A DNA stretch of 64,000 nucleotides from Singulisphaera sp. GP187 (GTDB lineage Bacteria > Planctomycetota > Phycisphaerae > Phycisphaerales > SM1A02): NCBI GenBank assembly GCA_945871915.1, contig CAMBXO010000003.1, forward strand, positions 159,794 to 223,793. Reading direction: 5' to 3'. The notes beneath the pieces are model-generated. The model was not told the DNA's origin, did not search any database, and was given only the letters and a program-made list of their open reading frames with translations. Every line of letters begins with the position of its first letter. Positions within the stretch are counted from its first letter, which is position 1. Below are positions 17,845-25,915 of this stretch, in pieces. The position numbers and the translations under genes were made by a program.

Positions 17845-19206
17845 ATGGCCCAGACCACTCTTCAATTTTTTCGCAGCGTCATGGCCACCGTAAGCCTTCG
17901 AAACTTTCACCCCAATCGTTTCCCCGTGCTCAGTCGCGCCTCGTATGTACGCGAAATGTTGAGCTGGGCATTCCTTCCGCTCTTTCTCGGTGCGATTGAA
18001 GGCGGGGCACTGGGCGTCGTTGTAAAAAAAGCATTCGCAGCTTCAGGCGTCTCCGCCATGGAACTCAACTTTGCGGTGGCGGTGGTCATCGCAGCGCCGA
18101 ATGTTGCCAACCTCACCAGTTTCGCGTGGGCCGGCCTTGCCCGCGGTCGACGGAAAGTTCCCTATATCGCAACGCTGCAGACCATCACGGCTGCATGCGT
18201 GGCACTGATTGCGGCCATGCCAGAAAATCGCATTGGATTGTGGGGCATCTGTGCCTTGGCCACGCTTGCACGCATCACATGGACTGGCGTCATCACGTTG
18301 CGTGCATCGGTGTGGCGTGCCAACTACCCGCGTGAAGTGCGAGCCCGTATTGCAGGCAACATGGCAACGGTGCAAGCGCTGGTGCTTGCGTTGAGTGGTT
18401 GGATTCTTGGCATGGGCATGGATATTTCACCCAGCAGTTTCCACATTCTCTTTCCCGCGCTGGCCCTCGTTGGCATCGTGGGAAATATTGTGTGGCGAGG
18501 CGTGCCGGTGCGTGGCGAGGACCGCACGCTTCGAACTGAAGCCGCGGACGTGGCCACTTCGTCACGCATCGATCCTGTGCGAATGATTCGCGTGCTTCAG
18601 GATGATGGTCCGTATGCAAAGTTCATGATGTGGATGACGGTCTTCGGTCTAGGCAATCTCATGATCGGTGCTCCACAGGCCATCATGCTTGAAGACGAAA
18701 TGCATGCCACCTACACCCAAGGCATTCTCGCAACCACCATCATCCCGCTTCTGGTCATGCCGCTGGCTATTCCTTTTTGGGCCCGCCACCTCGACCGCAG
18801 TCATGTGGTGGACTTTCGGTCGCACCACGCGTGGAGTTTTGTCGCCGCCACAGCCTTGTTGTTTTTCGCCGCGCTCGCACAATCCATGCCGCTCTACTAC
18901 ATCGCTGGCGCCATGCTTGGCATCGGATTTGCCGGCGGAAGTCTTGCGTGGAATATCGGTCACCAAGATTTTGCACCACCCGAACGGGATGCCGATTACA
19001 TGGCGGTGCATGTCACCCTGAATGGCTTGCGAGGCTTGGTCGCCCCTTTTCTTGCGGTGGCGTTGTATGAATCGCTCAAGGCATGGGACTTGGCACCGTG
19101 GACCTTTGGGGTGTGCACCATTGTGAATGCCATCGGTGCATGGGGGTTTGTGGCCATGCGACGCCAGAGGCGGCATCGGCGAACCACGCTCGTCGCCACC
19201 ACCTGA
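17845..19206 (+). CDS. MFS transporter
   Basis: 453 residues if started at ATG 17845 (MAQTTLQFFRSVMATVSLRNF); the ATG at 17881 is also possible. The track start at 17758 lies in the loop of a terminator. About twelve hydrophobic segments are seen, for example FLPLFLGAIEGGALGVVVKKAF, VAVVIAAPNVANLTSFAWAGLA and YYIAGAMLGIGFAGGSLAWNIG. The loop after the second helix, GLARGRRKVPYIATLQ, is the MFS motif A region (G-x-x-x-D/G-R-x-G-R-R). The last block, NIGHQDFAPPERDADYMAVHVTLNGLRGLVAPF, is characteristic of a planctomycete MFS subgroup. Substrate unknown. A related but separate MFS gene lies at 24626. Confidence 0.82.
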   Translation: MAQTTLQFFRSVMATVSLRNFHPNRFPVLSRASYVREMLSWAFLPLFLGAIEGGALGVVVKKAFAASGVSAMELNFAVAVVIAAPNVANLTSFAWAGLARGRRKVPYIATLQTITAACVALIAAMPENRIGLWGICALATLARITWTGVITLRASVWRANYPREVRARIAGNMATVQALVLALSGWILGMGMDISPSSFHILFPALALVGIVGNIVWRGVPVRGEDRTLRTEAADVATSSRIDPVRMIRVLQDDGPYAKFMMWMTVFGLGNLMIGAPQAIMLEDEMHATYTQGILATTIIPLLVMPLAIPFWARHLDRSHVVDFRSHHAWSFVAATALLFFAALAQSMPLYYIAGAMLGIGFAGGSLAWNIGHQDFAPPERDADYMAVHVTLNGLRGLVAPFLAVALYESLKAWDLAPWTFGVCTIVNAIGAWGFVAMRRQRRHRRTTLVATT

Positions 19207-19219
19207 AGAACGCAACCCC

Positions 19220-19247
19220 TTGGTTGACCCGTGATTTTCGCTACCAT
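19220..19247 (+). promoter_or_regulatory. Possible promoter for rpsA
   Basis: TTGGTT, 16 bases, then TACCAT fits a housekeeping-type -35/-10 pair about 115 bases upstream of the rpsA start. This is a by-eye match only. Confidence 0.3.
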
Positions 19248-19276
19248 GCTCGGCCCGGCATTTCAAACGCCGGTGC

Positions 19277-19294
19277 CGTGAACACGTGTTCACG
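19277..19294. promoter_or_regulatory. 18-bp perfect palindrome in the rpsA leader
   Basis: CGTGAACACGTGTTCACG is its own reverse complement over 18 bases. It lies about 30 bases after the possible -10 box and 69 bases before the S1 start codon. Depending on where transcription starts it could be an operator for a dimeric regulator or a hairpin in the leader RNA. Confidence 0.4.
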
Positions 19295-19362
19295 CACACT
19301 GTCCTAGCCGTTCCGGCGCTTTCGCTCCGGCGGCGCAACTCGCACCCCTCATTCACACCCAT

Positions 19363-21120
19363 ATGGTCAACCACAATCTCATTGAGCAACTCGCTCTCGA
19401 CTCAAACGCTGCCGACCTCTTGCTCCAGGAAGCCTTCGGCGACACCTCAGACATTGCAACAATTCTTGGCGACGAACTCGCCGCCGTCGGCGCTGGCAAC
19501 ATCGTTAAAGGCCGCGTTGTCGGCATTAGCGGTGACTTTGTCATCGTGGACATTCGCGGAAAGAGCGAAGGTCAAGTTGAAAAATCCGAATTCGACGAGG
19601 CAGGCGGCGTCGCCATTGGCGATGAAGTCGAAGTCCTTGTTGAAGAAACCGACGCCGAGGATGGCGGGATCACGCTCAGCAAGCGCAAGGCCGATCGAAT
19701 CCGCGGCTGGGAACAATTGCTGCTCACTCGCAAGGAAGGCGATGTGGTGGAAGGCAAAGCACTTCGCAAGATCAAGGGCGGACTGCTGGTGGACATCGGC
19801 GTTCCGGTTTTCCTTCCAGCCAGCCAAGTGGATGTGCGTCGCCCCGGCGATATCGGTGATTTCATTGGAAAGAATGTCCGCGCTGTCATTCTGAAAATTG
19901 ACGAAGAGCGTCGCAACATCGTCATCAGCCGTCGCAAGTTGATCGAAGAAGAGCGCGAAGGTGCCAAGCGTCGCTTGATGGACAATGTGAAAGAGGGCGA
20001 TGTTGTTCGCGGAACCGTCACCAACATTGCGGAGTTCGGTGCTTTCATCGACCTCGGCGGTTTGGACGGATTGCTGCACATCACCGACATGAGTTGGGGT
20101 CGCGTGAATCATCCAAGCGAAATCGTGCGCATCGGCGACGAGATCGAAGTCAAAATTCTGAACATCGACCGAGATCGCGAAAAGATCGCGCTGGGCCTGA
20201 AGCAGAAAGAAGCCAGTCCATGGGAGGAGATCGAGCAGAAGTATCCGGTCAACGCCCGCGTGAAGGGATCTGTGGTCAGCCTGATGAGTTACGGCGCGTT
20301 TGTTCGACTTGAGGATGGCATCGAGGGCTTGGTGCATGTCAGCGAAATGAGTTGGACTCGCCGCATCAATCACCCAAGCGAACTTGTCGCAGTCGGTGCC
20401 GAACTGGATGTCGTGATCTTGGAGATCAACAAAGACAAACTCGAAATCTCGCTCGGTATGAAGCAGACCGAAGTGAATCCGTGGGAATTGGTCGCTGAGA
20501 AATATCCCCCCGGCACCATTATTGAAGGCAAGGTTCGCAACTTGGCCAACTACGGCGCGTTCATTGAGATCGAGCCTGGCATCGACGGGTTGCTGCATGT
20601 CAGTGACATCAGCTGGACCAAGAAGGTGGCACACCCAAATGAGGCCTTCAAGAAGGGCGACTCACTTCGATGCGTGGTGCTTGATGTGGATCGCGAGAAG
20701 CAGCGCGTGGGTCTTGGCACCAAGCAACTCAGCGAGGATCCGTGGGTGGAAGCCATCCCCGGTGCATATCGACCCGGCATGATCGTGAAGGGTCATATCA
20801 CCAAGATCACCAACTTCGGCGTGTTTGTGGAATTGGAAGACGGCCTCGAAGGCTTGCTGCACATCAGCGAACTTTCCGACCAGAAGGTGGAAAATCCGCT
20901 CGATGTTGTGAAGCCAGGCCAAGAAGTCGATGTGAAGATTCTTCGCGTGGACACGGCCGATCGCAAGATTGGTCTCAGCCTCAAGCGAGCCCAATGGGGC
21001 GCGGGAATGGCTGGCATGGATCAGGATCTTCCAGCCGACGATTCACTCCGTGGCAAGGGTCCAACTCGAGGCGGCATGGACGACCATGGCGCATTGGGTA
21101 CGGACAAGATCAAGTTCTGA
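19363..21120 (+). CDS. rpsA: 30S ribosomal protein S1
   Basis: 585 residues with six tandem S1 RNA-binding repeats, beginning roughly at residues 45, 125, 210, 295, 380 and 468. Repeats 3-6 carry the canonical pattern G..V.G.V..I..FGAF(I/V)DL..G..GLLHI(S/T)(D/E)(M/L)SW, as in VRGTVTNIAEFGAFIDLGGLDGLLHITDMSWG. S1 helps bind mRNA to the 30S subunit, which matters where Shine-Dalgarno sequences are weak, as for many genes here. A short acidic N-terminus precedes repeat 1, and the C-terminal tail (DSLRGKGPTRGGMDDHGALGTDKIKF) is longer than the repeats need. A strong terminator follows within the first copy of the 93-bp repeat. Confidence 0.96.
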   Translation: MVNHNLIEQLALDSNAADLLLQEAFGDTSDIATILGDELAAVGAGNIVKGRVVGISGDFVIVDIRGKSEGQVEKSEFDEAGGVAIGDEVEVLVEETDAEDGGITLSKRKADRIRGWEQLLLTRKEGDVVEGKALRKIKGGLLVDIGVPVFLPASQVDVRRPGDIGDFIGKNVRAVILKIDEERRNIVISRRKLIEEEREGAKRRLMDNVKEGDVVRGTVTNIAEFGAFIDLGGLDGLLHITDMSWGRVNHPSEIVRIGDEIEVKILNIDRDREKIALGLKQKEASPWEEIEQKYPVNARVKGSVVSLMSYGAFVRLEDGIEGLVHVSEMSWTRRINHPSELVAVGAELDVVILEINKDKLEISLGMKQTEVNPWELVAEKYPPGTIIEGKVRNLANYGAFIEIEPGIDGLLHVSDISWTKKVAHPNEAFKKGDSLRCVVLDVDREKQRVGLGTKQLSEDPWVEAIPGAYRPGMIVKGHITKITNFGVFVELEDGLEGLLHISELSDQKVENPLDVVKPGQEVDVKILRVDTADRKIGLSLKRAQWGAGMAGMDQDLPADDSLRGKGPTRGGMDDHGALGTDKIKF

Positions 21121-21135
21121 TTTCGCAACTCCATT

Positions 21136-21228
21136 TACTCAACTCACCTAACACAACGACCTCGGCACAATGCCGAGGTCGTTTCATTTTCCCCGTTGCC
21201 GCTAGGGAGCTGAGGGAACACAGCACCC
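21136..21228. repeat. 93-bp direct repeat, copy 1
   Basis: Begins TACTCAACTCACC and ends GGGAACACAGCACCC. It matches the copy at 22486-22578 at 91 of 93 positions (T/C and C/T differences near the left end). The period is 1350 bp, and the repeats enclose the HIRAN-domain gene. The rpsA terminator hairpin lies inside. Confidence 0.95.
21156..21191 (+). terminator. rpsA terminator
   Basis: Perfect 12-bp stem ACGACCTCGGCA/TGCCGAGGTCGT with loop CAA, followed by TTCATTTT. It is the core of repeat copy 1. The stem is symmetric, but the T-rich tail is on the plus side, after rpsA. Confidence 0.85.
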
Positions 21229-21561
21229 AGCCGCCTCCGCACTGTTCATGAAAGACACGCCGTGATTCACACTTCTGAATTACCCCGAACTGAAACGACG
21301 ATTGTTTGTGGCGACTTATTTGGTGAAAGGAGTGGAATTGTGGAATACAACGCCAGTCGAATCCACGTAGACCCGATTTCCGCACAAACATGGGCGACTT
21401 GTCGGCGGGCAAGGGGCGCAGGTTCCCGATCGCGACACACTTCGTAATTGTGGTTGGCCTCGGCATCAATTGCGCAAACCCCCGCCCAAGCGTTTTCCCG
21501 TGTCCGAACACCGACCTGTCACGAGTGAATGAATTTTCATGGCCCACGCTTTGACAGCGTG
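21229..21561. other. Noncoding stretch inside the repeat-bounded segment
   Basis: 333 bases between repeat copy 1 and the HIRAN gene. The 145-residue minus ORF here starts from an arbitrary Met and runs into the repeat; it has no recognisable domain and I do not call it a gene. Just past the HIRAN stop, CACGCT-TTGAC-AGCGTG (21544-21560) forms a 6-bp hairpin that could end that transcript, although no T-run follows on the minus strand. Confidence 0.5.
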
Positions 21562-22455
21562 CTACTTCCGAATGGCAACGACAAGAATCGCCATGACAAG
21601 GGACACAATAACAAGGTACAACACCAATCGAACGCTACAGTAGGACGTTAGCCCACCGCATTGCGTTGACTCGCTTCGAACGCGAAGGCCAGGGAGCGTC
21701 GCATCTTGCCCGAAAGTTGCCACAATGACGATTGGAATGGGCGAGTAACCGCCAGTTAAGACTCTGTAAATACTGGCCTGATACTTGCAGCCTGAATCAA
21801 GTTCCGCTGCCAAGTCGGCGGCATGGGTTACACCTTGACCATCGCACTCGGGGACATAACCAATTTCCACCATTCCCTCAGTGATGTAGAGGCGACATGC
21901 GTTGCGGCTGTGTTGATTTTTCGGCTCACGAATGACGATCACTTCCCGACCCACTTCTGCGTGAGCGAGAATCCGCTCTGGCCTATCTTCAAATCGTGTC
22001 CCAGCAACCATAAAGTTGTAGTGACCGCGTTTCTTGTTGAGGATCCGCTCGGCCCTCAACTTCTCATTCGCTTGCTCCTGCCGCTCTTGCCCAGCAGCCT
22101 CTTCAACCTCTGCGATTTCCTTGTTCCTCTCGCGGATCTCTAAGCGGTTTCCCTTTGCAATCGAAGTCAAATCACTTGGAAGGACTCGCTCTACTGCTTT
22201 GTAAAGGGTCTCTTGTTCCTCTCGAGTCACCTTTCCATCGGCGATGATGGCCTCTACCGTATCGGCGAGGAACGAAATCGCGGGCAGCGGAGACTCCCTA
22301 TTTCGTTTAATCCACTTCGTAAGTTCAATCACTTCAGGCGCGTCGAACTTTCCGTCCTGCGTAATGGTTTGCAGCAGCTGAATCAACTCTAGACCTTCGG
22401 CAGTCTCGCGTTGCGTTTTGGTCAGTCTGAGGTGCTTCCCCGTCGGCACTTGCAT
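21562..22455 (-). CDS. TerB-like / HIRAN-domain protein with C-terminal membrane anchor
   Basis: 297 residues. Residues ~20-97 (LELIQLLQTITQDGKFDAPEVIELTKWIKRN...AIIADGKVTREEQETLYKAVERVL) look like a TerB-type helical domain with two acidic D-G-K turns. Residues ~105-143 are a charged coiled coil. Residues ~145-248 form a HIRAN domain: FMVAGTRFEDRPERILAHAEVGREVIVIREPKNQHSRNACRLYI...IGYVPE. HIRAN modules bind DNA ends or damaged DNA and are often linked to helicases or nucleases. A hydrophobic helix (LVLYLVIVSLVMAILVVAI) ends the protein, so it should be membrane-tethered. It stands alone, opposite in strand to its neighbours and enclosed by 93-bp direct repeats. This suggests acquisition or a local duplication event. 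The cellular role is unknown. Confidence 0.8.
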   Translation of the reverse strand: MQVPTGKHLRLTKTQRETAEGLELIQLLQTITQDGKFDAPEVIELTKWIKRNRESPLPAISFLADTVEAIIADGKVTREEQETLYKAVERVLPSDLTSIAKGNRLEIRERNKEIAEVEEAAGQERQEQANEKLRAERILNKKRGHYNFMVAGTRFEDRPERILAHAEVGREVIVIREPKNQHSRNACRLYITEGMVEIGYVPECDGQGVTHAADLAAELDSGCKYQASIYRVLTGGYSPIPIVIVATFGQDATLPGLRVRSESTQCGGLTSYCSVRLVLYLVIVSLVMAILVVAIRK

Positions 22456-22485
22456 GAAAGGAGTTTACTCGCGTTCGCGCACCCC

Positions 22486-22578
22486 TACTCAACTCACCCA
22501 ATACAACGACCTCGGCACAATGCCGAGGTCGTTTCATTTTCCCCGTTGCCGCTAGGGAGCTGAGGGAACACAGCACCC
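22486..22578. repeat. 93-bp direct repeat, copy 2
   Basis: Same orientation as copy 1 and identical at 91 of 93 positions. It also contains the ACGACCTCGGCA-CAA-TGCCGAGGTCGT hairpin (22506-22532) with TTCATTTT after it, although no plus-strand gene ends just upstream. The hairpin is therefore a displaced copy of the rpsA terminator. Confidence 0.95.
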
Positions 22579-22762
22579 TTGCCAGATTTGCGATTGCACT
22601 TTCAACACAAAGCCATGAAGCCAAGCAGCGCGAAGCCAATGAGGCGGCGCTTGCGGTCTCCAAGTTTGATGAATCGGTGCAGGGAACGCATCGCAAATCT
22701 CGAGTTGCCTTGTCGGAGCCGCCCGATCACAAGACCAAGGCGGCTCCGGCTACGCTCCCACC

Positions 22763-24565
22763 ATGCGCCGAAAATGGCCGGTGTCCACTTTGGCTTGCCT
22801 CTTCCTTGCACATTTTTCATTTGGTGCAAGGCAACCCGCACTGGACCGCCCCACCCTCGACGCGGCTCAGACATGGTTCACTGCGTGCCGATCCTGGCTT
22901 GATTCCAACCCGGAACCGGCGTCAATTCCGGACAAAACCCCTTTGAAATTGGCCGTTCCGGCCGAATTCCAAACCCTGCGTTTTTCAGCCGTTGCAGTCG
23001 TTCTTCGGCTGGATGGGCGGCCCGTGGGAGAGGCATGGAAAGCAGGTCCGGAAACTTCTGCGATCTCTTCCGCATTGCAACTGGCGTTTGCCAACGCTTC
23101 AGTCGATCGACGCGTGGCTTCGCTGCCCAGCGATTTGCTGGCAACGCTCGGTTCTCGGCTCACCATTGAACTGGAACTTGCAGGCGAACCTCAACCATTG
23201 ACCGGGCAACGCCTGGACTTGCTCGCCTCACGGGTGCAACCCGCACTTGAAGCCTTTGCATTTCGAAATGGAGATCGCTGGGTGTTTGCCATGCCAAGCA
23301 TTGTGCAGAGTCGGAATCAATCAAGTGTCCTGAAATATCTTGCGCTGCTCTCGGCGCGCGATATTGGAATCGATTTCACTGGCGCAACCGACTTGCAACT
23401 GCCAGACGGGGCTGCGGCCTATCGAGTTGCGACACGGCGATTCGCACAAGTCGCTCCTTCTGCCAAACCATTTGAATCCATTCGAGGCTCACGGCTTGTC
23501 GATCGAGCGAACATCCATGCCGCCTCTATGACGACCATGGCGACGGATCTTGCACACCATCTTCTGCAACGCTGGCCAACCACCGAATCGCTGGATGCTG
23601 AGGCCGCAAGATCGATTCAAGCCTTGGGTCCGCGCGCGCTCTATCAACCGTCTTCTGGAAGTTGGCCGCAACTGGTATCGAACCCTGCCGATCAAAGCCT
23701 TGCCGCATTGGCTATGGCTGAGGCAAGTTGTGCACCATGGCTCTCGCAAGAAGACCGCACGGCCGCGCGAGCGTTTGCTGTCAGCACGCTTCAGGCCTTG
23801 CAAACGATTGAGCCAGAGGAAATTGATCCTGCGGCCGATGCACAGGCCATCTCCACCATCGTGCTCACAGTTGATGTGCTCGATCGCCAAGACACGTCAT
23901 GGTGTTCCGCCGAACATCGTCTCTGGATTGCGCACCTTCGTGAAGTGCTGATCGCTTTGGCCGAGAAATTGGAGAAACCACAATCCAGTTTGGCGTGCGT
24001 GATCACAGCGGCGCTTGGTCAGAACACTCCACCAAGTCTTCGCAAGGCTGCATGGGATGCCGCTGATCCGGACTGCACGCTTGCGGCAACTCCGTGGATG
24101 CTTCGAAACACAACGCTGGTCGATCCTCAAGCCGTGCGTGCAGCGTGGGTCGCTGCACTTCCGGCACTGTTGGAAACGCAATGGTCCATCGAATCGCCCG
24201 GCCACGAGAGCGCAGACCTTGACGGTGGGTGGGCTCGGGGCTCATCAACCGCAGGCCCAACTGCACTTTCGTCGCGTGTTGCTCTGGCTCTCGCGATGGC
24301 GCTCAAACACGATGGCGCGATTGAAAGTGATCAGCGACCTGAGGGGGTGGAGTCGCTTCGGCGCGCGATGCGCCTTCTTCGGCAACTTCAAGTGGATCAT
24401 GAGGCGAGTTACGCCTTTCGTGATCCTGCCAAGGCGCACGGCGGAATTCGTGCCGCGCCGTGGGATAGCGATGAACACATGACCGCCACCGCCTACACAC
24501 TCTTGGCCGCACTCCATGCTCACGAAGTTTTCGCAGCGGCAGAGGCCGTGGCGAGCCAACCCTAG
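22763..24565 (+). CDS. Secreted protein of unknown function
   Basis: 600 residues. The start MRRKWPVSTLACLFLAHFSFGARQPA is a signal peptide. Residues ~45-230 (FSAVAVVLRLDGRPVGEAWKAGPETSAISSALQLAFANASVD...) form an alpha/beta region faintly reminiscent of AMMECR1-type folds; this is a weak impression. The C-terminal ~350 residues are almost all helical, with repeating A-rich helices and motifs such as GARALYQPSSGSWPQLVSNPADQSLAALAMAEA and HGGIRAAPWDSDEHMTATAYTLLAALHAHEVF. These suggest an alpha/alpha-toroid like those of terpene cyclases or glycoside hydrolases. I do not recognise the family. The gene follows repeat copy 2 by 185 bases and precedes an MFS gene. Confidence 0.75.
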   Translation: MRRKWPVSTLACLFLAHFSFGARQPALDRPTLDAAQTWFTACRSWLDSNPEPASIPDKTPLKLAVPAEFQTLRFSAVAVVLRLDGRPVGEAWKAGPETSAISSALQLAFANASVDRRVASLPSDLLATLGSRLTIELELAGEPQPLTGQRLDLLASRVQPALEAFAFRNGDRWVFAMPSIVQSRNQSSVLKYLALLSARDIGIDFTGATDLQLPDGAAAYRVATRRFAQVAPSAKPFESIRGSRLVDRANIHAASMTTMATDLAHHLLQRWPTTESLDAEAARSIQALGPRALYQPSSGSWPQLVSNPADQSLAALAMAEASCAPWLSQEDRTAARAFAVSTLQALQTIEPEEIDPAADAQAISTIVLTVDVLDRQDTSWCSAEHRLWIAHLREVLIALAEKLEKPQSSLACVITAALGQNTPPSLRKAAWDAADPDCTLAATPWMLRNTTLVDPQAVRAAWVAALPALLETQWSIESPGHESADLDGGWARGSSTAGPTALSSRVALALAMALKHDGAIESDQRPEGVESLRRAMRLLRQLQVDHEASYAFRDPAKAHGGIRAAPWDSDEHMTATAYTLLAALHAHEVFAAAEAVASQP

Positions 24566-24625
24566 AATCGCGTGCCGTTGCGAAGCACTCTCGCCCATGG
24601 CGGAATCGTTCGATAACGCGCTCGT

Positions 24626-25915
24626 ATGACCCTCTTCCCTGCCGATTCACATTCAGCGTCTCCAACGCCAGAGCCCGCACGCTCATCGCTTCGGAAAGAT
24701 TTTCGCGCCTGCACTGGCGACGGTGCCACCTACTGCGCCATGGTTGGTGCGGGCGAAACCTATTTCTCGGCCTTTGTTCTGGCGTTGGGAAAAAGTCATG
24801 TCCTTGGCGGACTGGCCTCCACCATTCCCATGTTCACAGGATCGTTGCTGCAACTGGTGTCCCCTGCGGGCATGCGACGATTTGGTTCGCCGCGACATTG
24901 GGTGCAGGGATGCGCTGTCGTCCAAGGCACTTCACTCCTCACACTTGCCGCCGGTGCATGGATTGGTTCCATGCCTGCATGGCTCATCTTTACAAGTATG
25001 GCGGCGTACTGGGCGGCGGCGCTGGGTGCAGCTCCTGCATGGTCCACGTGGGTCGGTCATCTCTTTCCAGCTCGTCTTCGCAATCGATACTTCAGCTTTC
25101 GAATCCGACTTTGCAACAATGTGCAACTCGGTTTCATGCTTGTGGCCGGCGGAGTTCTCTACTTTGGAGAACAAAATGATTGGCCGCTCGGAGCATTTGC
25201 GATCATCCTCGCGGTTGCAGCGGCGGCGCGACTCAGCAGCATTTGGTATCTGCACCATCAAAGTGATGTTCGCCTCCAGCCATCGGACGTTCAGCAACTC
25301 TCATGGCGCGGACTTCCCTCTCGCCTCTTTCGAGGCGACTTGCGGCTTCTGCTCTTTCTCTCGTCATTGCAAGGAGCCTTGTTTGTAGGCGGCCCATTTA
25401 TCACGCCGTGGCTGATCGATTCACTCAAGATGAATAAGGTGAATTTCACGCTCTGTCTTGCGATGGTCTTTGTCTCCAAGAGCCTTGCGTTGCCAGTGGC
25501 CGAGCGACTGGTGCGCCGAATTGGTGCGTATCGCTTGCTCACCATCGGAGTCACGGCGGCCGCCGGTGCGGCGGTGATTCTGCCATGCAGCACCAACCTT
25601 GTGTGGATTCTGGCCATGCAAGCACTGTGTGGAATGGCCTTTGCATTTATCGAACTTTCCGGCTTTCTCTTGCAACTCGAGACGCTCGAACATGATCAAC
25701 GCCCCGCCCTCATGTCGATGTACATGGTGCTCAACTGCATCGCCGTCGCCATCGGGTCGTTGATCGGTGCTGGCGTGTTGATGGCTCTTGGCGACTGGCC
25801 ATACGCCTATGCAAGTGTCTTTGTGCTTTCCGGCGTATTGCGAGCAGCGGTTCTGGTCATTCGCCCCGTTCGCGCACATGGACGCACAGCCATGGTGCAG
25901 AGAATCGAACATTGA
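24626..25915 (+). CDS. MFS transporter
   Basis: 429 residues with about twelve membrane helices, for example HVLGGLASTIPMFTGSLLQLVSP, GVLYFGEQNDWPLGAFAIILAVAAAARL and LTIGVTAAAGAAVILPCSTNLVWILAMQALCGMAFAFIELSGFLL. The region LRKDFRACTGDGATYCAMVGAGETYFSAFVLALGKS opens the first helix and is typical of a planctomycete/proteobacterial MFS subgroup. Substrate unknown. Its TGA overlaps the ATG of the glycosyltransferase gene (TGATG), so the two are probably co-translated. The partner hints at cell-surface or lipid-linked sugar metabolism, but this is only an inference. Confidence 0.82.
   Translation: MTLFPADSHSASPTPEPARSSLRKDFRACTGDGATYCAMVGAGETYFSAFVLALGKSHVLGGLASTIPMFTGSLLQLVSPAGMRRFGSPRHWVQGCAVVQGTSLLTLAAGAWIGSMPAWLIFTSMAAYWAAALGAAPAWSTWVGHLFPARLRNRYFSFRIRLCNNVQLGFMLVAGGVLYFGEQNDWPLGAFAIILAVAAAARLSSIWYLHHQSDVRLQPSDVQQLSWRGLPSRLFRGDLRLLLFLSSLQGALFVGGPFITPWLIDSLKMNKVNFTLCLAMVFVSKSLALPVAERLVRRIGAYRLLTIGVTAAAGAAVILPCSTNLVWILAMQALCGMAFAFIELSGFLLQLETLEHDQRPALMSMYMVLNCIAVAIGSLIGAGVLMALGDWPYAYASVFVLSGVLRAAVLVIRPVRAHGRTAMVQRIEH

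Noticed and set aside
19447-20634. 395-residue minus ORF opposite rpsA
   Set aside because: Mirror of the codon pattern of the S1 repeats; rpsA has unambiguous domains and the minus ORF has none.
21110-21547. 145-residue minus ORF between rpsA and the HIRAN gene
   Set aside because: Runs through the terminator repeat, has no domain, and its end is just the repeat sequence translated.
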